DNA of 53,042 nucleotides from Afipia sp. GTDB taxonomy: Bacteria > Pseudomonadota > Alphaproteobacteria > Rhizobiales > Xanthobacteraceae. The notes under the pieces are model-generated. The model made no database searches. It was not told where the DNA came from and saw only the letters and a program-made list of their open reading frames with translations. This document shows positions 33,985 through 43,223 of this stretch, in pieces (the first letter of the stretch is position 1; every line of letters starts with the position of its first letter). The position numbers and the translations under genes were made by a program. The DNA lies in NCBI GenBank assembly GCA_030652315.1, contig JAUSAX010000023.1, forward strand, positions 1 to 53,042, read 5' to 3'.

Positions 33985-35505
33985 CTATCGGGAGAGAGCA
34001 ACGCGGAAGCCGTGAGTTGGATAGCGCACCGCGACGTCGTATCGGTCCCGGCTTGCCGGACGGGCAGAACGCGCATCATTTCTCCACGAGCCGGACCGGA
34101 TCACGCGCGCGGAGCAATCCCCGGTGAGCCATGCCGAACCATCCGATGGCGCGCCCTGATAATTTTTGTTCCAGCAATCCTCGACCCATTGATCGACGCC
34201 GCCACCCATATCGTGAAGCCCGAATGGATTTGGCTTGAGACTGGCGACTGCCATCGGCTGCTGGGCCACAGCGCCGTCAATGCAGTTCTTGCAATTGACC
34301 ATGCCAGGCCGGAATTGATCACCCCACCAGTATTTTGTCTGGGTGCCGCCACGCGCGGCGTATTCCCATTCGGCTTCACTCGGAATCCGGTAGCTCTTTC
34401 CCGTCATTTGCGTCAGCCACGCGGCGAACTGCTTGGCATCATTCCAGTTCACATCCGTCACCGGGGCGTCTTCCCTGTCCACTGCCACAAACCCGCAAGC
34501 CTTCGCCGCCGTGCATTCGTTCCACTCCTTCACCGTCACGGGATATTTTCCAATCGCGAATGGCTTGACCGTCACCTGATGAACAGGTTTCTCGGTGATG
34601 TCGTCATTGCTGCCCATGGCAAAGCTGCCGCCCGGAAGCGAAACCATTTCAGGTTCTTTAGTTGGTTGCAGTGAGGGCTGTTGCTTTATCGCCGGCGCGA
34701 CCGCCGTGACCGACGTCTTCGGTGCAGCTTGGGGAGCCGCCGGCGGTGACGGCACCGCCTTCGCGACGTCTGCCGGAGGTGGAACCGCAACAGGCGGGCG
34801 GCTGGCCACCTGGCTGTCCGATCGGATCAATAAGTACCAAAGCACGCCGCCAGCGAGAACTAGAAGAGCGATGGTCGCAGCGGCCAACAGCATGATCACC
34901 GGTCGCATGCGGTTCTCGGTCATCGCAGAGGGATCGGGCAAGACCCGATAGACCCGCACCGGATCGGTGATGTTCTTGACCTGACGATCGCCGAGTGACT
35001 GGTAGCCGCAGACGAGCTTGTGTTTGACCTGCTCGTAGATTCCGCCGGAAATGAAAATCTGCCCGGGGGTGGCGATGCCTTCGAGGCGCGCAGCCACATT
35101 CACGCCGTCGCCGTACACATCCTCATCTTCGATGATGACGTCGCCTAGATTGACCCCGATACGATATACGATCCAGTGTTCACGCGGCAGCGATGCATTT
35201 CGGCCGACCATGCTCTGCTGGATGACAATACCGCACCGGACCGCCTCGACCGGACTGTCGAAGATCGCGATGAAGCCATCACCCGTTGTCTTGACCAATC
35301 TGCCATGATGTTCTGCGATGGTCGGCTCAATCAGATCGCGCTCGATACGCTTGACCCGAGCGTAGGTCCCGTCTTCATCGACCTGCATCAGGCGGCTATA
35401 GCCCGAGATGTCACCCACGATGATAGCCGCGAGGCGACGCGCTGTTGCGTCGTGCGAATTTTCCTTGTCGTTTCCCGAATGGAGGTGACGAATTTCGCCG
35501 CGCAT
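33985..35505 (-). CDS. Membrane class III nucleotide cyclase fused to a SUMF1/FGE-like domain
   Basis: A 506-residue fusion. Residues 21-190 are a class III cyclase domain with metal aspartates D32 (VGDISGYSRLM) and D76 (KTTGDGF), and the transition-state N136/R140 in GDGVNVAARLE. One membrane helix lies at 203-227; a Pro/Ala linker runs to 285; residues 286-505 are an FGE-sulfatase (SUMF1) fold (PGGSFAMGSNDD, YRIPSEAEWEYAARGG, RSGSWRNDARSARPASRD). The paired active-site cysteines of true formylglycine enzymes are missing from RSGSWRNDARSARPASRD, so the domain is probably a binding or sensor module outside the membrane. The ATG 35505 has GAGG 8 bases upstream; a TTG at 35574 is rejected. Product (cAMP or cGMP) is not certain. 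Confidence 0.87.
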   Translation of the reverse strand: MRGEIRHLHSGNDKENSHDATARRLAAIIVGDISGYSRLMQVDEDGTYARVKRIERDLIEPTIAEHHGRLVKTTGDGFIAIFDSPVEAVRCGIVIQQSMVGRNASLPREHWIVYRIGVNLGDVIIEDEDVYGDGVNVAARLEGIATPGQIFISGGIYEQVKHKLVCGYQSLGDRQVKNITDPVRVYRVLPDPSAMTENRMRPVIMLLAAATIALLVLAGGVLWYLLIRSDSQVASRPPVAVPPPADVAKAVPSPPAAPQAAPKTSVTAVAPAIKQQPSLQPTKEPEMVSLPGGSFAMGSNDDITEKPVHQVTVKPFAIGKYPVTVKEWNECTAAKACGFVAVDREDAPVTDVNWNDAKQFAAWLTQMTGKSYRIPSEAEWEYAARGGTQTKYWWGDQFRPGMVNCKNCIDGAVAQQPMAVASLKPNPFGLHDMGGGVDQWVEDCWNKNYQGAPSDGSAWLTGDCSARVIRSGSWRNDARSARPASRDRYDVAVRYPTHGFRVALSR

Positions 35506-35691
35506 GCTCAGCGCCTCACCATCGAAACACGCAACTTTCGCGCCGGCAATTTTACCTTGCCGCTCTGCTGCCAACAGGCGCGAAAGCTACGCCTAACGAC
35601 CTGTTCCGACAATCACCTGAAAGATGCTCAATGCGGTTCCCGATGGGTCAGCGTGACTGTCGGATGAGGTGTGCTATTTCAATGAGCCTTT

Positions 35692-37008
35692 CTAATCCGG
35701 ATCCGACTCGTGACCGTGCAGGTAGCCCTTGATCTTGGGGTCCGGCATCAGGATCGCCGCGAGCAGCGCGATGGCGCAGAGTATGGTCACGTACCAGAAG
35801 AAGCTCGACTCCATGCCATAGTCCTTGAACCATAGCGCGACATATTCCGCCGATCCGCCGAACAGCGCGTTGGCGATAGCATAGGCAAATCCGACGCTAA
35901 GCGCCCTCACCTCGGGCGGGAACATCTCCGCTTTCACGACGCCGCTGATCGACGTGTAGAGCGAGACGATCGCCAGCGCGAGCACGATCAGGACATAGGC
36001 CATATACGGACTGGTGACACCGCCGATGGCATACATCAGCGGTACGACGCAGACCGTCGCAAGGACACCGAACATCCGCATCTGCGTCCGGCGCCCAATC
36101 CTGTCCGACAGCGCGCCAAACGGAGGCTGCATGATCATGTAGGTGAACAGCACCGCGCTCATGACAACATTCACGGTGCGATGGTCCATATGCGCCGAAT
36201 TCACCAGATACTTCTGCATGTACGTCGTGAACGTGTAGAAGATCAGTGATCCACCTGCCGTGTAGCCGAGCACCAGCAGGAATGGCTTCAGGTGATGGGT
36301 GAATATGGTGCGCAACGAACCCGCACCTTCCTTGGAGCGGCTCTTTTCGGATGACGTCTCGTGCAGCGACATTCGCAGGTACAGCGCAACGACCGCGCAT
36401 AGCGCCCCGATCAGGAACGGAATACGCCAGCCCCACGCGCGCAGATCCTCATCCGACATCGAAAGCTGAACGACGAGTACGACGAGCGACGCCAGCAATT
36501 GTCCGCCGATCAGTGTGACATACTGAAACGATGCGTAGAAACCACGCTTGCCGGGAAGCGAAACCTCGCTCATGTAGGTTGCGGTCGTGCCATATTCGCC
36601 ACCGACCGAAAGCCCTTGGATCATGCGCGCCACCAGCAGCAGAATCGGCGCTGCGACGCCAATGGTGTCATGGGTCGGCAGCAGGCCGATGGCGAGCGAG
36701 CCGCCGCACATCATCAGAATGGACGTGACCATCGATGTCTTGCGGCCATACCTGTCGGCGATGGTGCCGAAAATGTATCCCCCTATCGGCCGCATCAGAA
36801 AGCCGATGGCAAACACAGCCGCCGTCTGGAGCAATTGCGTGGTCTGATTGCCCGCAGGAAAAAACGCGTGGGCGAAATAAAGCGCCGTGAACGCGTAAGC
36901 GTAGAAATCGTACCACTCGACGAGGTTTCCGGAGGAACTTCCGACGATGGCCCATATCCGGCGGCGGCGATCCGCATGTTCTTCCGCCGTCATGGTCATG
37001 GTGCTCAT
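35692..37008 (-). CDS. MFS metabolite:H+ symporter (MHS family)
   Basis: A 438-residue protein with 12 predicted helices in the KgtP/ProP-like metabolite:H+ symporter family. The family opening [20 protein letters not shown] is in helix 1; DRYGRKTSM follows helix 2; [21 protein letters not shown] is the MHS helix 4-5 signature, and [12 protein letters not shown] follows helix 8. It probably imports a small carboxylate. It lies 49 bases after the IlvD/Edd gene at 37058 on the same strand, so may be the last gene of the sugar-acid operon and a second route of uptake. Confidence 0.87.
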   Translation of the reverse strand: MSTMTMTAEEHADRRRRIWAIVGSSSGNLVEWYDFYAYAFTALYFAHAFFPAGNQTTQLLQTAAVFAIGFLMRPIGGYIFGTIADRYGRKTSMVTSILMMCGGSLAIGLLPTHDTIGVAAPILLLVARMIQGLSVGGEYGTTATYMSEVSLPGKRGFYASFQYVTLIGGQLLASLVVLVVQLSMSDEDLRAWGWRIPFLIGALCAVVALYLRMSLHETSSEKSRSKEGAGSLRTIFTHHLKPFLLVLGYTAGGSLIFYTFTTYMQKYLVNSAHMDHRTVNVVMSAVLFTYMIMQPPFGALSDRIGRRTQMRMFGVLATVCVVPLMYAIGGVTSPYMAYVLIVLALAIVSLYTSISGVVKAEMFPPEVRALSVGFAYAIANALFGGSAEYVALWFKDYGMESSFFWYVTILCAIALLAAILMPDPKIKGYLHGHESDPD

Positions 37009-37057
37009 TCACGCTCTCCGTTAGAGAACCGATCGGAACGAGTGATCTTCGCCAGAT

Positions 37058-38776
37058 TTACCGCTGAAGTCCAGCGGGACCTTCACGCCGCATGAAATCG
37101 AAATCGCAGCCCTCGTCGGCCTGCGTGATGGTTTCATGAAACAGATGCGCGTAGCCGCGCGCTGCCCAGTCCGGTGTTGAAGGTGCGGCCAGCGCCGCCT
37201 GACGCTTCTTCAATTCAGCGTCATCGATCAGCAGATCGATGCTCCGTCCCGCGACATCGAGCCGGATCATGTCGCCGGTCTGCACCAGCGCGAGCGGCCC
37301 GCCGACAGCAGATTCAGGCGTGATGTGCAGCACGATGGTGCCGAAGGCCGTTCCGCTCATGCGCGCATCGGAAATCCGCACCATATCCTTGACGCCCGTG
37401 CGCAGGATTTTCTGCGGGATCGGCAGATAACCGGCCTCCGGCATGCCGGGTGCACCTTTCGGCCCGGCATTGCGTAACACCAGCACATCGTCAGCCGTGA
37501 CATCGAGAGCGGGATCGTCGACGCGCAGCGTCATGTCCTCGACGGACTCAAACACCACCGCGCGCCCGGTGTGCTGAAGCAGTTTGGGGCTCGCCGCCGA
37601 ATGCTTGATGATCGCGCCACGCGGCGCGAGATTGCCGTGCAGAACAGCCATCGCGCCCTCAGGCGTGATCGGGTTGTCGCGCGGCCGTATTGCGTCCTGT
37701 CCCGGCACTTCTTCCGCATTGGCGACCACATCGCGTAGCGTGCCACCCGCTATGGTCTTCTGATCGAGATCGATCAAATCGCCGAGCTGCTTCATCAGCT
37801 TCGGCACGCCGCCCGCATGATGAAAATGTTCCATGTAATGCGAACCCGAGGGCTTGAGATCGATCAGCACCGGCACATCGCGGCCCAACTGATCGAACGC
37901 AGCGAGATCGATGCGATGTTCGGTGCGGTTGGCGATGGCGGTGAGATGGATCAGCCCGTTGGTCGATCCGCCGATGGCCTGCAGAACCACCTGGGCATTC
38001 CTGAAGGCAGCAGGCGTCAGCAACTCGCTCGGGCGCGGACCGCCGCTAACAGCCATCTCGGCGGCGCGCTTGCCGCTCAATTCAGCCGAGCGCACGCGCT
38101 CGGAATGCGGCGCGGGGATCGTCGCGCTCAGCGGCAGCGAAAGTCCGAGCGTTTCGGTGATGCAGGCCATAGTGCTGGCGGTGCCCATCACCATGCAGGT
38201 ACCAACGGATGGTGCAAGACGGCCGTTGACCGCCTCGATCTCGGCCTCATCGATTTCACCCGCGCGAAACTTCCCCCACATCCGGCGGCAATCGGTGCAG
38301 GCGCCGAGCACTTCGCCCTTGTGATGGCCGACCACCATCGGCCCGACCGGGATAACGACTGTCGGCAGATCAGCGCTCACCGCCGCCATGATCTGCGCCG
38401 GCAAGGTCTTGTCGCAGCCGCCAATCACGACCACGGCGTCCATCGGCTGGGCGCGGATCATTTCCTCGGTGTCCATCGCCATCAGGTTGCGGAGGTACAT
38501 CGAGGTCGGGAACGAAAAGCTTTCAGCGATGGAAATAGTCGGAAACACCGTGGGCATCGCGCCCGCCAGCATCACGCCGCGCTTCACCGCCTCGATCAAC
38601 TGCGGGACGTTGCCGTGGCAGGGGTTATAGTCGCTGTAGGTGTTGGTGATGCCGACGATGGGGCGCTCCAGCGCGTCGTCGGAATAACCCATCGCCTTGA
38701 TGAAGGCCTTGCGCAGGAACAGCGAAAATCCCGGATCGCCGTAGCTGGTCAGCCCCTTCTTGAGACCCTTGGTCAT
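37058..38776 (-). CDS. IlvD/Edd-family sugar-acid dehydratase
   Basis: A 572-residue [2Fe-2S] dehydratase. Cluster cysteines C53 (NPCHGN), C121 (GGCDKTLP) and C194 (GTCMVMGTAS) keep the 68/73 spacing of pentonate dehydratases, and the serine motif is SDARMSGTAFGT. An additional pair C160/C163 (GACTDCRRMW) sits in the loop between the second and third ligands. It is only distantly similar to the paralog at 29900 and lies closer to the L-arabinonate-dehydratase end of the family in its C-terminal half (GYAHLFHETITQADEGCDFDF). Substrate unknown; the neighbours (UxaA-type dehydratase, HpaI aldolase) point to a sugar acid. Confidence 0.86.
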   Translation of the reverse strand: MTKGLKKGLTSYGDPGFSLFLRKAFIKAMGYSDDALERPIVGITNTYSDYNPCHGNVPQLIEAVKRGVMLAGAMPTVFPTISIAESFSFPTSMYLRNLMAMDTEEMIRAQPMDAVVVIGGCDKTLPAQIMAAVSADLPTVVIPVGPMVVGHHKGEVLGACTDCRRMWGKFRAGEIDEAEIEAVNGRLAPSVGTCMVMGTASTMACITETLGLSLPLSATIPAPHSERVRSAELSGKRAAEMAVSGGPRPSELLTPAAFRNAQVVLQAIGGSTNGLIHLTAIANRTEHRIDLAAFDQLGRDVPVLIDLKPSGSHYMEHFHHAGGVPKLMKQLGDLIDLDQKTIAGGTLRDVVANAEEVPGQDAIRPRDNPITPEGAMAVLHGNLAPRGAIIKHSAASPKLLQHTGRAVVFESVEDMTLRVDDPALDVTADDVLVLRNAGPKGAPGMPEAGYLPIPQKILRTGVKDMVRISDARMSGTAFGTIVLHITPESAVGGPLALVQTGDMIRLDVAGRSIDLLIDDAELKKRQAALAAPSTPDWAARGYAHLFHETITQADEGCDFDFMRREGPAGLQR

Positions 38777-38886
38777 TTTATTGTTTTCCCGTCGATACCA
38801 TGCGCGACGGGTACTCTAAGAGCATTTTCGCGTGCTTGGCAAAAGCCCCGTTTACTTGGGTCGTCCCGTTCAGAATACGCAAATCC

Positions 38887-40410
38887 CTACATCGTCGCCC
38901 CAAGTACCCACGGCGCGAATTCCGCAGCACCGAAATCGAACGCCTCGCTCTTGGTCTGCTCGCCGGAGGCCACCCGCAGGATCAGGTCAAAAATGCGCTG
39001 GCCGCATTGCTGAACGGTTTCGTCGCCGTCGAGGATAGTCCCGCAATTGACGTCCATGTCGTCTTCCATGCGGCGGAACATCGGCGTGTTGGTCGCGAGC
39101 TTGATCGATGGCGAAGGCTTGCAGCCGAACACACTCCCGCGACCGGTCGTGAAACAGACGAGGTTCGCGCCGCCCGCCACCTGCCCAGTGGCCGCTACGG
39201 GATCGAAGCCCGGCGTATCCATGAAGGTGAAGCCCTTCTTTGTGACCGGTTCGGCATACCCGACCACGTCCACAAGATTGGTGCTGCCGGCCTTGGCCAT
39301 CGCGCCGAGGGACTTCTCAAGAATGGTGGTGAGGCCGCCCGCCTTGTTGCCGGGGCTGGGATTGGAATCCATCTCCGCACCGTTGCGCCGGGTGTAGTCT
39401 TCCCACCAGCGCATCAGGGCGACGAGCTTCTCGCCGACCTCCGGGCTGACTGCGCGGCGCGTGAGCAGATGTTCCGCGCCATAGGTCTCGGGCGTTTCGG
39501 ACAGGATCACCGAACCGCCGTGCCGCACCAGCAGATCGCTGGCCGCGCCGAGCGCCGGATTGGCCGACACGCCGGAGTAGCCATCCGAGCCGCCGCATTG
39601 AAGCGCGACCATCAATTCGCTCGCCGGACACGGCTCGCGCTTGACGTTGTTGGATTCGGCCAGCACCTCGTGAACGAACGCAACCGCCTTCTCGACTGTC
39701 TTGCGCGAACCGCCGACATCCTGAATGTCGAGCGAACGCAACCTGCCTGCCAGCCTTTGCTCTTCCAGAAATCCGCCGATCTGGTTCATCTCGCAGCCGA
39801 GGCCGAGGATGATCACATGCGAGAAGTTCACATGGCGTGCGTAGCCGCCGAGCGTTCGCCGCAACACGGTCAATGGTTCAAGCTGCGTCATGCCGCAACC
39901 GGTCTTGTGGGTCAGCGCGACCACGCCATCGACGTTGGGAAATTTCGCCAGCGGATCGTGGCCTGTGAACGGATTTTTCTTGAACACGTCGGCGACCATG
40001 CCCGCAACATGCGCGCTGCAGTTCACCGAGGTGAGAATGCCTATGTAGTTGCGCGTCGCGACGCGGCCGTCGGGACGGCGGATGCCCTGAAAGGTCGCGG
40101 GCAGATCGAAATTCGGTGTCGGCTTCACATCCACGCCATAAGCGTAATCTTTCGAGAATTCGCCCATGCCGATGTTCTGCACATGGACATGCTGGCCCGG
40201 CGCGATGGGCACGGTCGCGAAACCGATGATCTGGCCGTAGCGCTTTACCGGCTCGCCGATGGCGATGGGCTTCACTGCAACCTTGTGACCTGCAGGAATT
40301 CGCTCGGTCGCCGCCACGCCTTGCGCCACCTCCGCGCCGGGCAACAACGCCGTCCGCGCGATCACCACGCTGTCGTCGGGATGCAGACGGATCACGGGTG
40401 TCGGGGCCAT
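38887..40410 (-). CDS. UxaA/GarD-family sugar-acid dehydratase
   Basis: A 507-residue protein with the full-length altronate/galactarate dehydratase architecture: an N-terminal SAF domain (residues 1-85, with IPAGHKVAVKPIAIGEPVKRYGQIIG) and a catalytic UxaA region (GCGMTQLEPL, LGLGCEMNQIGGF, LQCGGSDGYSGVSANPALG, NPSPGNKAGGLTTILEKSLG, FTTGRGSVFG). These enzymes use Fe2+ to dehydrate hexonates or hexarates. GGAAA lies just before the ATG. Between an IlvD/Edd dehydratase and an HpaI aldolase on one strand. UxaA and GarD cannot be told apart from sequence alone. Confidence 0.87.
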   Translation of the reverse strand: MAPTPVIRLHPDDSVVIARTALLPGAEVAQGVAATERIPAGHKVAVKPIAIGEPVKRYGQIIGFATVPIAPGQHVHVQNIGMGEFSKDYAYGVDVKPTPNFDLPATFQGIRRPDGRVATRNYIGILTSVNCSAHVAGMVADVFKKNPFTGHDPLAKFPNVDGVVALTHKTGCGMTQLEPLTVLRRTLGGYARHVNFSHVIILGLGCEMNQIGGFLEEQRLAGRLRSLDIQDVGGSRKTVEKAVAFVHEVLAESNNVKREPCPASELMVALQCGGSDGYSGVSANPALGAASDLLVRHGGSVILSETPETYGAEHLLTRRAVSPEVGEKLVALMRWWEDYTRRNGAEMDSNPSPGNKAGGLTTILEKSLGAMAKAGSTNLVDVVGYAEPVTKKGFTFMDTPGFDPVAATGQVAGGANLVCFTTGRGSVFGCKPSPSIKLATNTPMFRRMEDDMDVNCGTILDGDETVQQCGQRIFDLILRVASGEQTKSEAFDFGAAEFAPWVLGATM

Positions 40411-40456
40411 GGGATTTCCAGTCTCTTCAGTTCAACGGCAGTGATCTCAATTCTCT

Positions 40457-40487
40457 CGTCATGGCCGGGCTCGTCCCGGCCATGACG
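40457..40487. repeat. Perfect 13-bp stem repeat (CGTCATGGCCGGG)
   Basis: CGTCATGGCCGGG and its exact complement CCCGGCCATGACG around the loop CTCGT. It lies between the HpaI-type aldolase and the UxaA-type gene, same strand. It lacks a T tract, so it may stabilise or attenuate the operon mRNA. It belongs to another short palindrome family than those at 7725, 22153, 24915, 28527 and 33386. Confidence 0.75.
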
Positions 40488-40534
40488 ACTGCAAATAATT
40501 GCTTGGCCATCGCCCCACATCTGAGCTTCTTATA

Positions 40535-41311
40535 TCACGCTTTCCCGCCGGAATTCTTCCGCGTCTCCGCGATGTGGTTCTTGGCGGACATCGCGAGCAA
40601 GCCGCTGTCGTTCAAGATCGTCACCAGCTTAAAGCCGCGTTCGATGGCGAGCGCGGCCCCTGCAGCACCGCTGCAATGGATGCCGGGGAAGATTCCACGT
40701 TTGTCGCATTCCTTCACGATCCGCTCATAGATCTTGATGATCTCCGGCTCAGTCCGGTCGAGCGTCGGATGGAGGCCGTATGAGAAGCCAAGGTCGGACG
40801 GGCCGATGTAGACGCCGGCGATGCCCTTCACGTCGAGGATCGACTCCAGATTCTCCACCGCGGTCTTGGTCTCGATCATCGGAATGCAGAGCGTCTCGTC
40901 GTTGGCGGTCTGCTGATAGGTGCCGGCCGAGCCGTACATCATGGCGCGGATCGGACCGTTGCTGCGGGTGCCGCGCGGCGGATATTTCGCGGCAGCGACG
41001 AAGCGTTCGGCCTCTTCCCTGGTGTTGATCATCGGACAGATGACGCCGTAGGCGCCGCCATCGAGAACCTTGCCGATGATGCCGGGCTCGTTCCACGGCA
41101 CGCGCACCATCGGCGTGACCGGATGCGCCTGCATCGCCTGGAAGCACTGGATCATCGACTGATAGTCCTGCACGCCATGCTGCATATCGACCGTGACGCT
41201 GTCGAAACCGCATTGCGCCATCACCTCGGCGGAGAAGCCGGAGGGGATCGCGAGCCAGCCGTTGACCACCACCTTGCCCGCAGCCCAGATTTCCTTGACC
41301 TTGTTTGCCAT
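40535..41311 (-). CDS. HpcH/HpaI-family 2-keto-acid aldolase
   Basis: A 258-residue class II aldolase (TIM barrel) that splits 2-keto-3-deoxy (or 4-hydroxy-2-oxo) acids to pyruvate plus an aldehyde. Motifs: FDSVTVDMQHGVQDYQS near residue 36 with the catalytic His, RVPWNEPGIIGKVLDGGAYGVICPMI, the metal ligand in CIPMIETKTAVENLESI, and GVYIGPSDLGFSYG. The ATG at 41311 starts the family-typical MANKVKEIWAAGKVVVNGWL; an upstream start adds 20 unrelated residues. Related to GarL and the 2-keto-3-deoxy-rhamnonate aldolase RhmA. Probably cleaves the product of the adjacent dehydratases. Confidence 0.88.
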   Translation of the reverse strand: MANKVKEIWAAGKVVVNGWLAIPSGFSAEVMAQCGFDSVTVDMQHGVQDYQSMIQCFQAMQAHPVTPMVRVPWNEPGIIGKVLDGGAYGVICPMINTREEAERFVAAAKYPPRGTRSNGPIRAMMYGSAGTYQQTANDETLCIPMIETKTAVENLESILDVKGIAGVYIGPSDLGFSYGLHPTLDRTEPEIIKIYERIVKECDKRGIFPGIHCSGAAGAALAIERGFKLVTILNDSGLLAMSAKNHIAETRKNSGGKA

Positions 41312-41403
41312 TCGTTGGTTTCCCGTTTCTGTTTTGATTATTGTTGCTTGGTTTGGGCGCGGGTCATGCATGAGCAGCCCTCCGGCTAAACCCGATTCTC
41401 AAC

Positions 41404-42489
41404 CTATCCGGTTGCGTTGGCAACGGCAGCGTCATCGATCCCGACCGAGCGGGCCGTCGCCGTGATGGAATTCCAGGTCTCTTCAGTGAGCGGCACGCCG
41501 TTTTTGGTGCGGTCGGCGCGCGTCGCGGCTTCCGGCTCACCCGGAATCAGAACCGCATCGTGGCCCTGCGCCAGCTTGCTGTCCTTGAAGTAAGCGATGT
41601 AGCGGGCGACCTCGCCGTCGAAGAAATGCGCAGGATCAACCACCTTCGGATCGATAAAGATCGCCAGCATGCCGTTGGAGAACTGCCGGTCGGTCTTGGT
41701 CGCGCCGTTGCCGGTCAGCGCGCCGCCGAGCAGTTCGCACATCAGCGCGAGGCCCGAACCCTTGTGGTCGCCGAAAGCGCGGATCGCGCCCTTGCCCTGC
41801 GCATGCACGCGCGGACCGTCAGCTTCGTAGGGCCCGTACAGCACATGCGGATCTTCGCTCAGGCTGCCGTCTTCATCGACCAGAGCCCCCTTCGGCAGCT
41901 TCTTGCCGCCGCGGCTCGCCACCATCACCTTGCCTTCAGCGACGATCGACGTCGCAAAGTCCAGCACCACCGGCCCCTGCCCGGGACGCGGAATGCCGAC
42001 GCAGTAAGGTGCTGTTGAGAGCTTGCGCGCAACACCGCCATAGGGCGCGACCAGCACGGAGCCCGCCGCGTTGACGAAATAGATCGAGACCAGCCCTTCG
42101 GCGGCGGCCATTTCCGCCCAGTCGCCGACGCGCCCGAGATGGCCGGAATTTTTCAGCGTCATGGCCGAAAGTCCGTTGGCCTTGCACTTGTCGATGCCGA
42201 CCTTGACCGCCTGCGGCGTCACCGTCTGGCCGTAGCCGAAGCCGCCATCGATCACCGCCAGCGACGGCGTATCCACCAAAAGCTTGATGGTCTGGTCAGG
42301 GATGATCGCCCCCTCCTTCGCCCACTTCACATATTGCGGCACGCGAATGACGCCGTGGCTGTCGTGCCCGGTGAGATTCGCCGTGGTCAGATAAGTGGCG
42401 ATGCGTTCTGCTTCGGCCCTGGACGAACCCGCGCGCGAGAATATATCAGCGACGAAGCCGATCAGCTTCTGGACTTTCAGTGTAACCAT
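41404..42489 (-). CDS. Ldh-family (malate/L-sulfolactate type) dehydrogenase
   Basis: A 361-residue NAD(P)-dependent oxidoreductase of the Ldh2/YbiC/YiaK family, which has its own fold unrelated to classical lactate dehydrogenase. The catalytic histidine is in the GHDSHGVIRVPQYV motif (D43-S44-H45-G46); GYGQTVTPQAVKVGIDKC, NSGHLGRVGDWAEMAA, LDFATSIVAEGKV and FGDHKGSGLALMCELLGGAL are other family blocks. It reduces 2-keto acids or oxidises 2-hydroxy acids. It lies 3 bases after the LivF-like gene, so it is part of the transporter operon. In a hexarate-type pathway it would take the place of GarR; this is an inference. Confidence 0.86.
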   Translation of the reverse strand: MVTLKVQKLIGFVADIFSRAGSSRAEAERIATYLTTANLTGHDSHGVIRVPQYVKWAKEGAIIPDQTIKLLVDTPSLAVIDGGFGYGQTVTPQAVKVGIDKCKANGLSAMTLKNSGHLGRVGDWAEMAAAEGLVSIYFVNAAGSVLVAPYGGVARKLSTAPYCVGIPRPGQGPVVLDFATSIVAEGKVMVASRGGKKLPKGALVDEDGSLSEDPHVLYGPYEADGPRVHAQGKGAIRAFGDHKGSGLALMCELLGGALTGNGATKTDRQFSNGMLAIFIDPKVVDPAHFFDGEVARYIAYFKDSKLAQGHDAVLIPGEPEAATRADRTKNGVPLTEETWNSITATARSVGIDDAAVANATG

Positions 42490-42492
42490 GAT

Positions 42493-43221
42493 TCAGACAT
42501 TTACCTTGGTATGGCCGCCTAGATAAGCGGCTCTGATTGCTTCATTGCCCCACAACTCGTCGGGTTTTCCGCCCAGCGCAAGACGGCCGGTTTCCAGCAC
42601 ATAGCCATGGTCGGCCACAGACAATCCCATTCGCGCATTCTGTTCCACAAGTAAAACGGTCGTGTCCTTGCGGATTTCAGCGATGATGCGGAACACGGTC
42701 TGCACGATGACGGGTGCCAGACCCAACGAGGGCTCGTCCAGCAACAGCAGGCGCGGCTTCGCCATCAGTCCGCGCGCCACAGCGACCATCTGCAATTGCC
42801 CGCCGGACAGCGTCCAGCCCAGCTTGTCGGAGAACGCGCGGATGTCCGGAAACAGGTCGAACATCGCATCCGCTTCACGCGATAGCTGCGCTTTCGCGAC
42901 CCGGCGGTTCGACGCGCCGAGCATGATGTTCTCTTTCACCGTGAGGCCGGGAAACACCCGCCGCCCTTCGGGGACGTGCGAGATGCCGAGCCGCACGATC
43001 GCCTCCGGTCCCAGGCCGACGATGGATTTTCCGTCATAGAGAATTTCACCGGCGGCGGGCTTCGCGAGCCCGGAGATCGCCCGCAGCGTCGTGGATTTTC
43101 CGGCGCCGTTGGAGCCGAGCAGCGTCACCACCTGCCCCTCGTCCACCTTGAGCGAGATGCCGCGCAGCGCTTCGATTTCGCCGTACAGAACGATCAGGTC
43201 GTTGATCTCGAGCAGCGCCAT
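42493..43221 (-). CDS. LivF-type ABC transporter ATPase
   Basis: A 242-residue ATPase of the branched-chain-amino-acid (HAAT) importer class. Walker A LGSNGAGKST at 35-44, the LivF-typical SHVPEGRRVFPGLTVKENIMLGA, signature LSGGQLQMVAVARGL, Walker B LLLLDEPSLGLAP and switch LLVEQNARMGLSVAD. I start at ATG 43221, 2 bases after the stop of the fused gene; a TTG 6 bases earlier is possible. Partner of the LivM-LivG fusion. Confidence 0.92.
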   Translation of the reverse strand: MALLEINDLIVLYGEIEALRGISLKVDEGQVVTLLGSNGAGKSTTLRAISGLAKPAAGEILYDGKSIVGLGPEAIVRLGISHVPEGRRVFPGLTVKENIMLGASNRRVAKAQLSREADAMFDLFPDIRAFSDKLGWTLSGGQLQMVAVARGLMAKPRLLLLDEPSLGLAPVIVQTVFRIIAEIRKDTTVLLVEQNARMGLSVADHGYVLETGRLALGGKPDELWGNEAIRAAYLGGHTKVNV

Positions 43222-43223
43222 GG

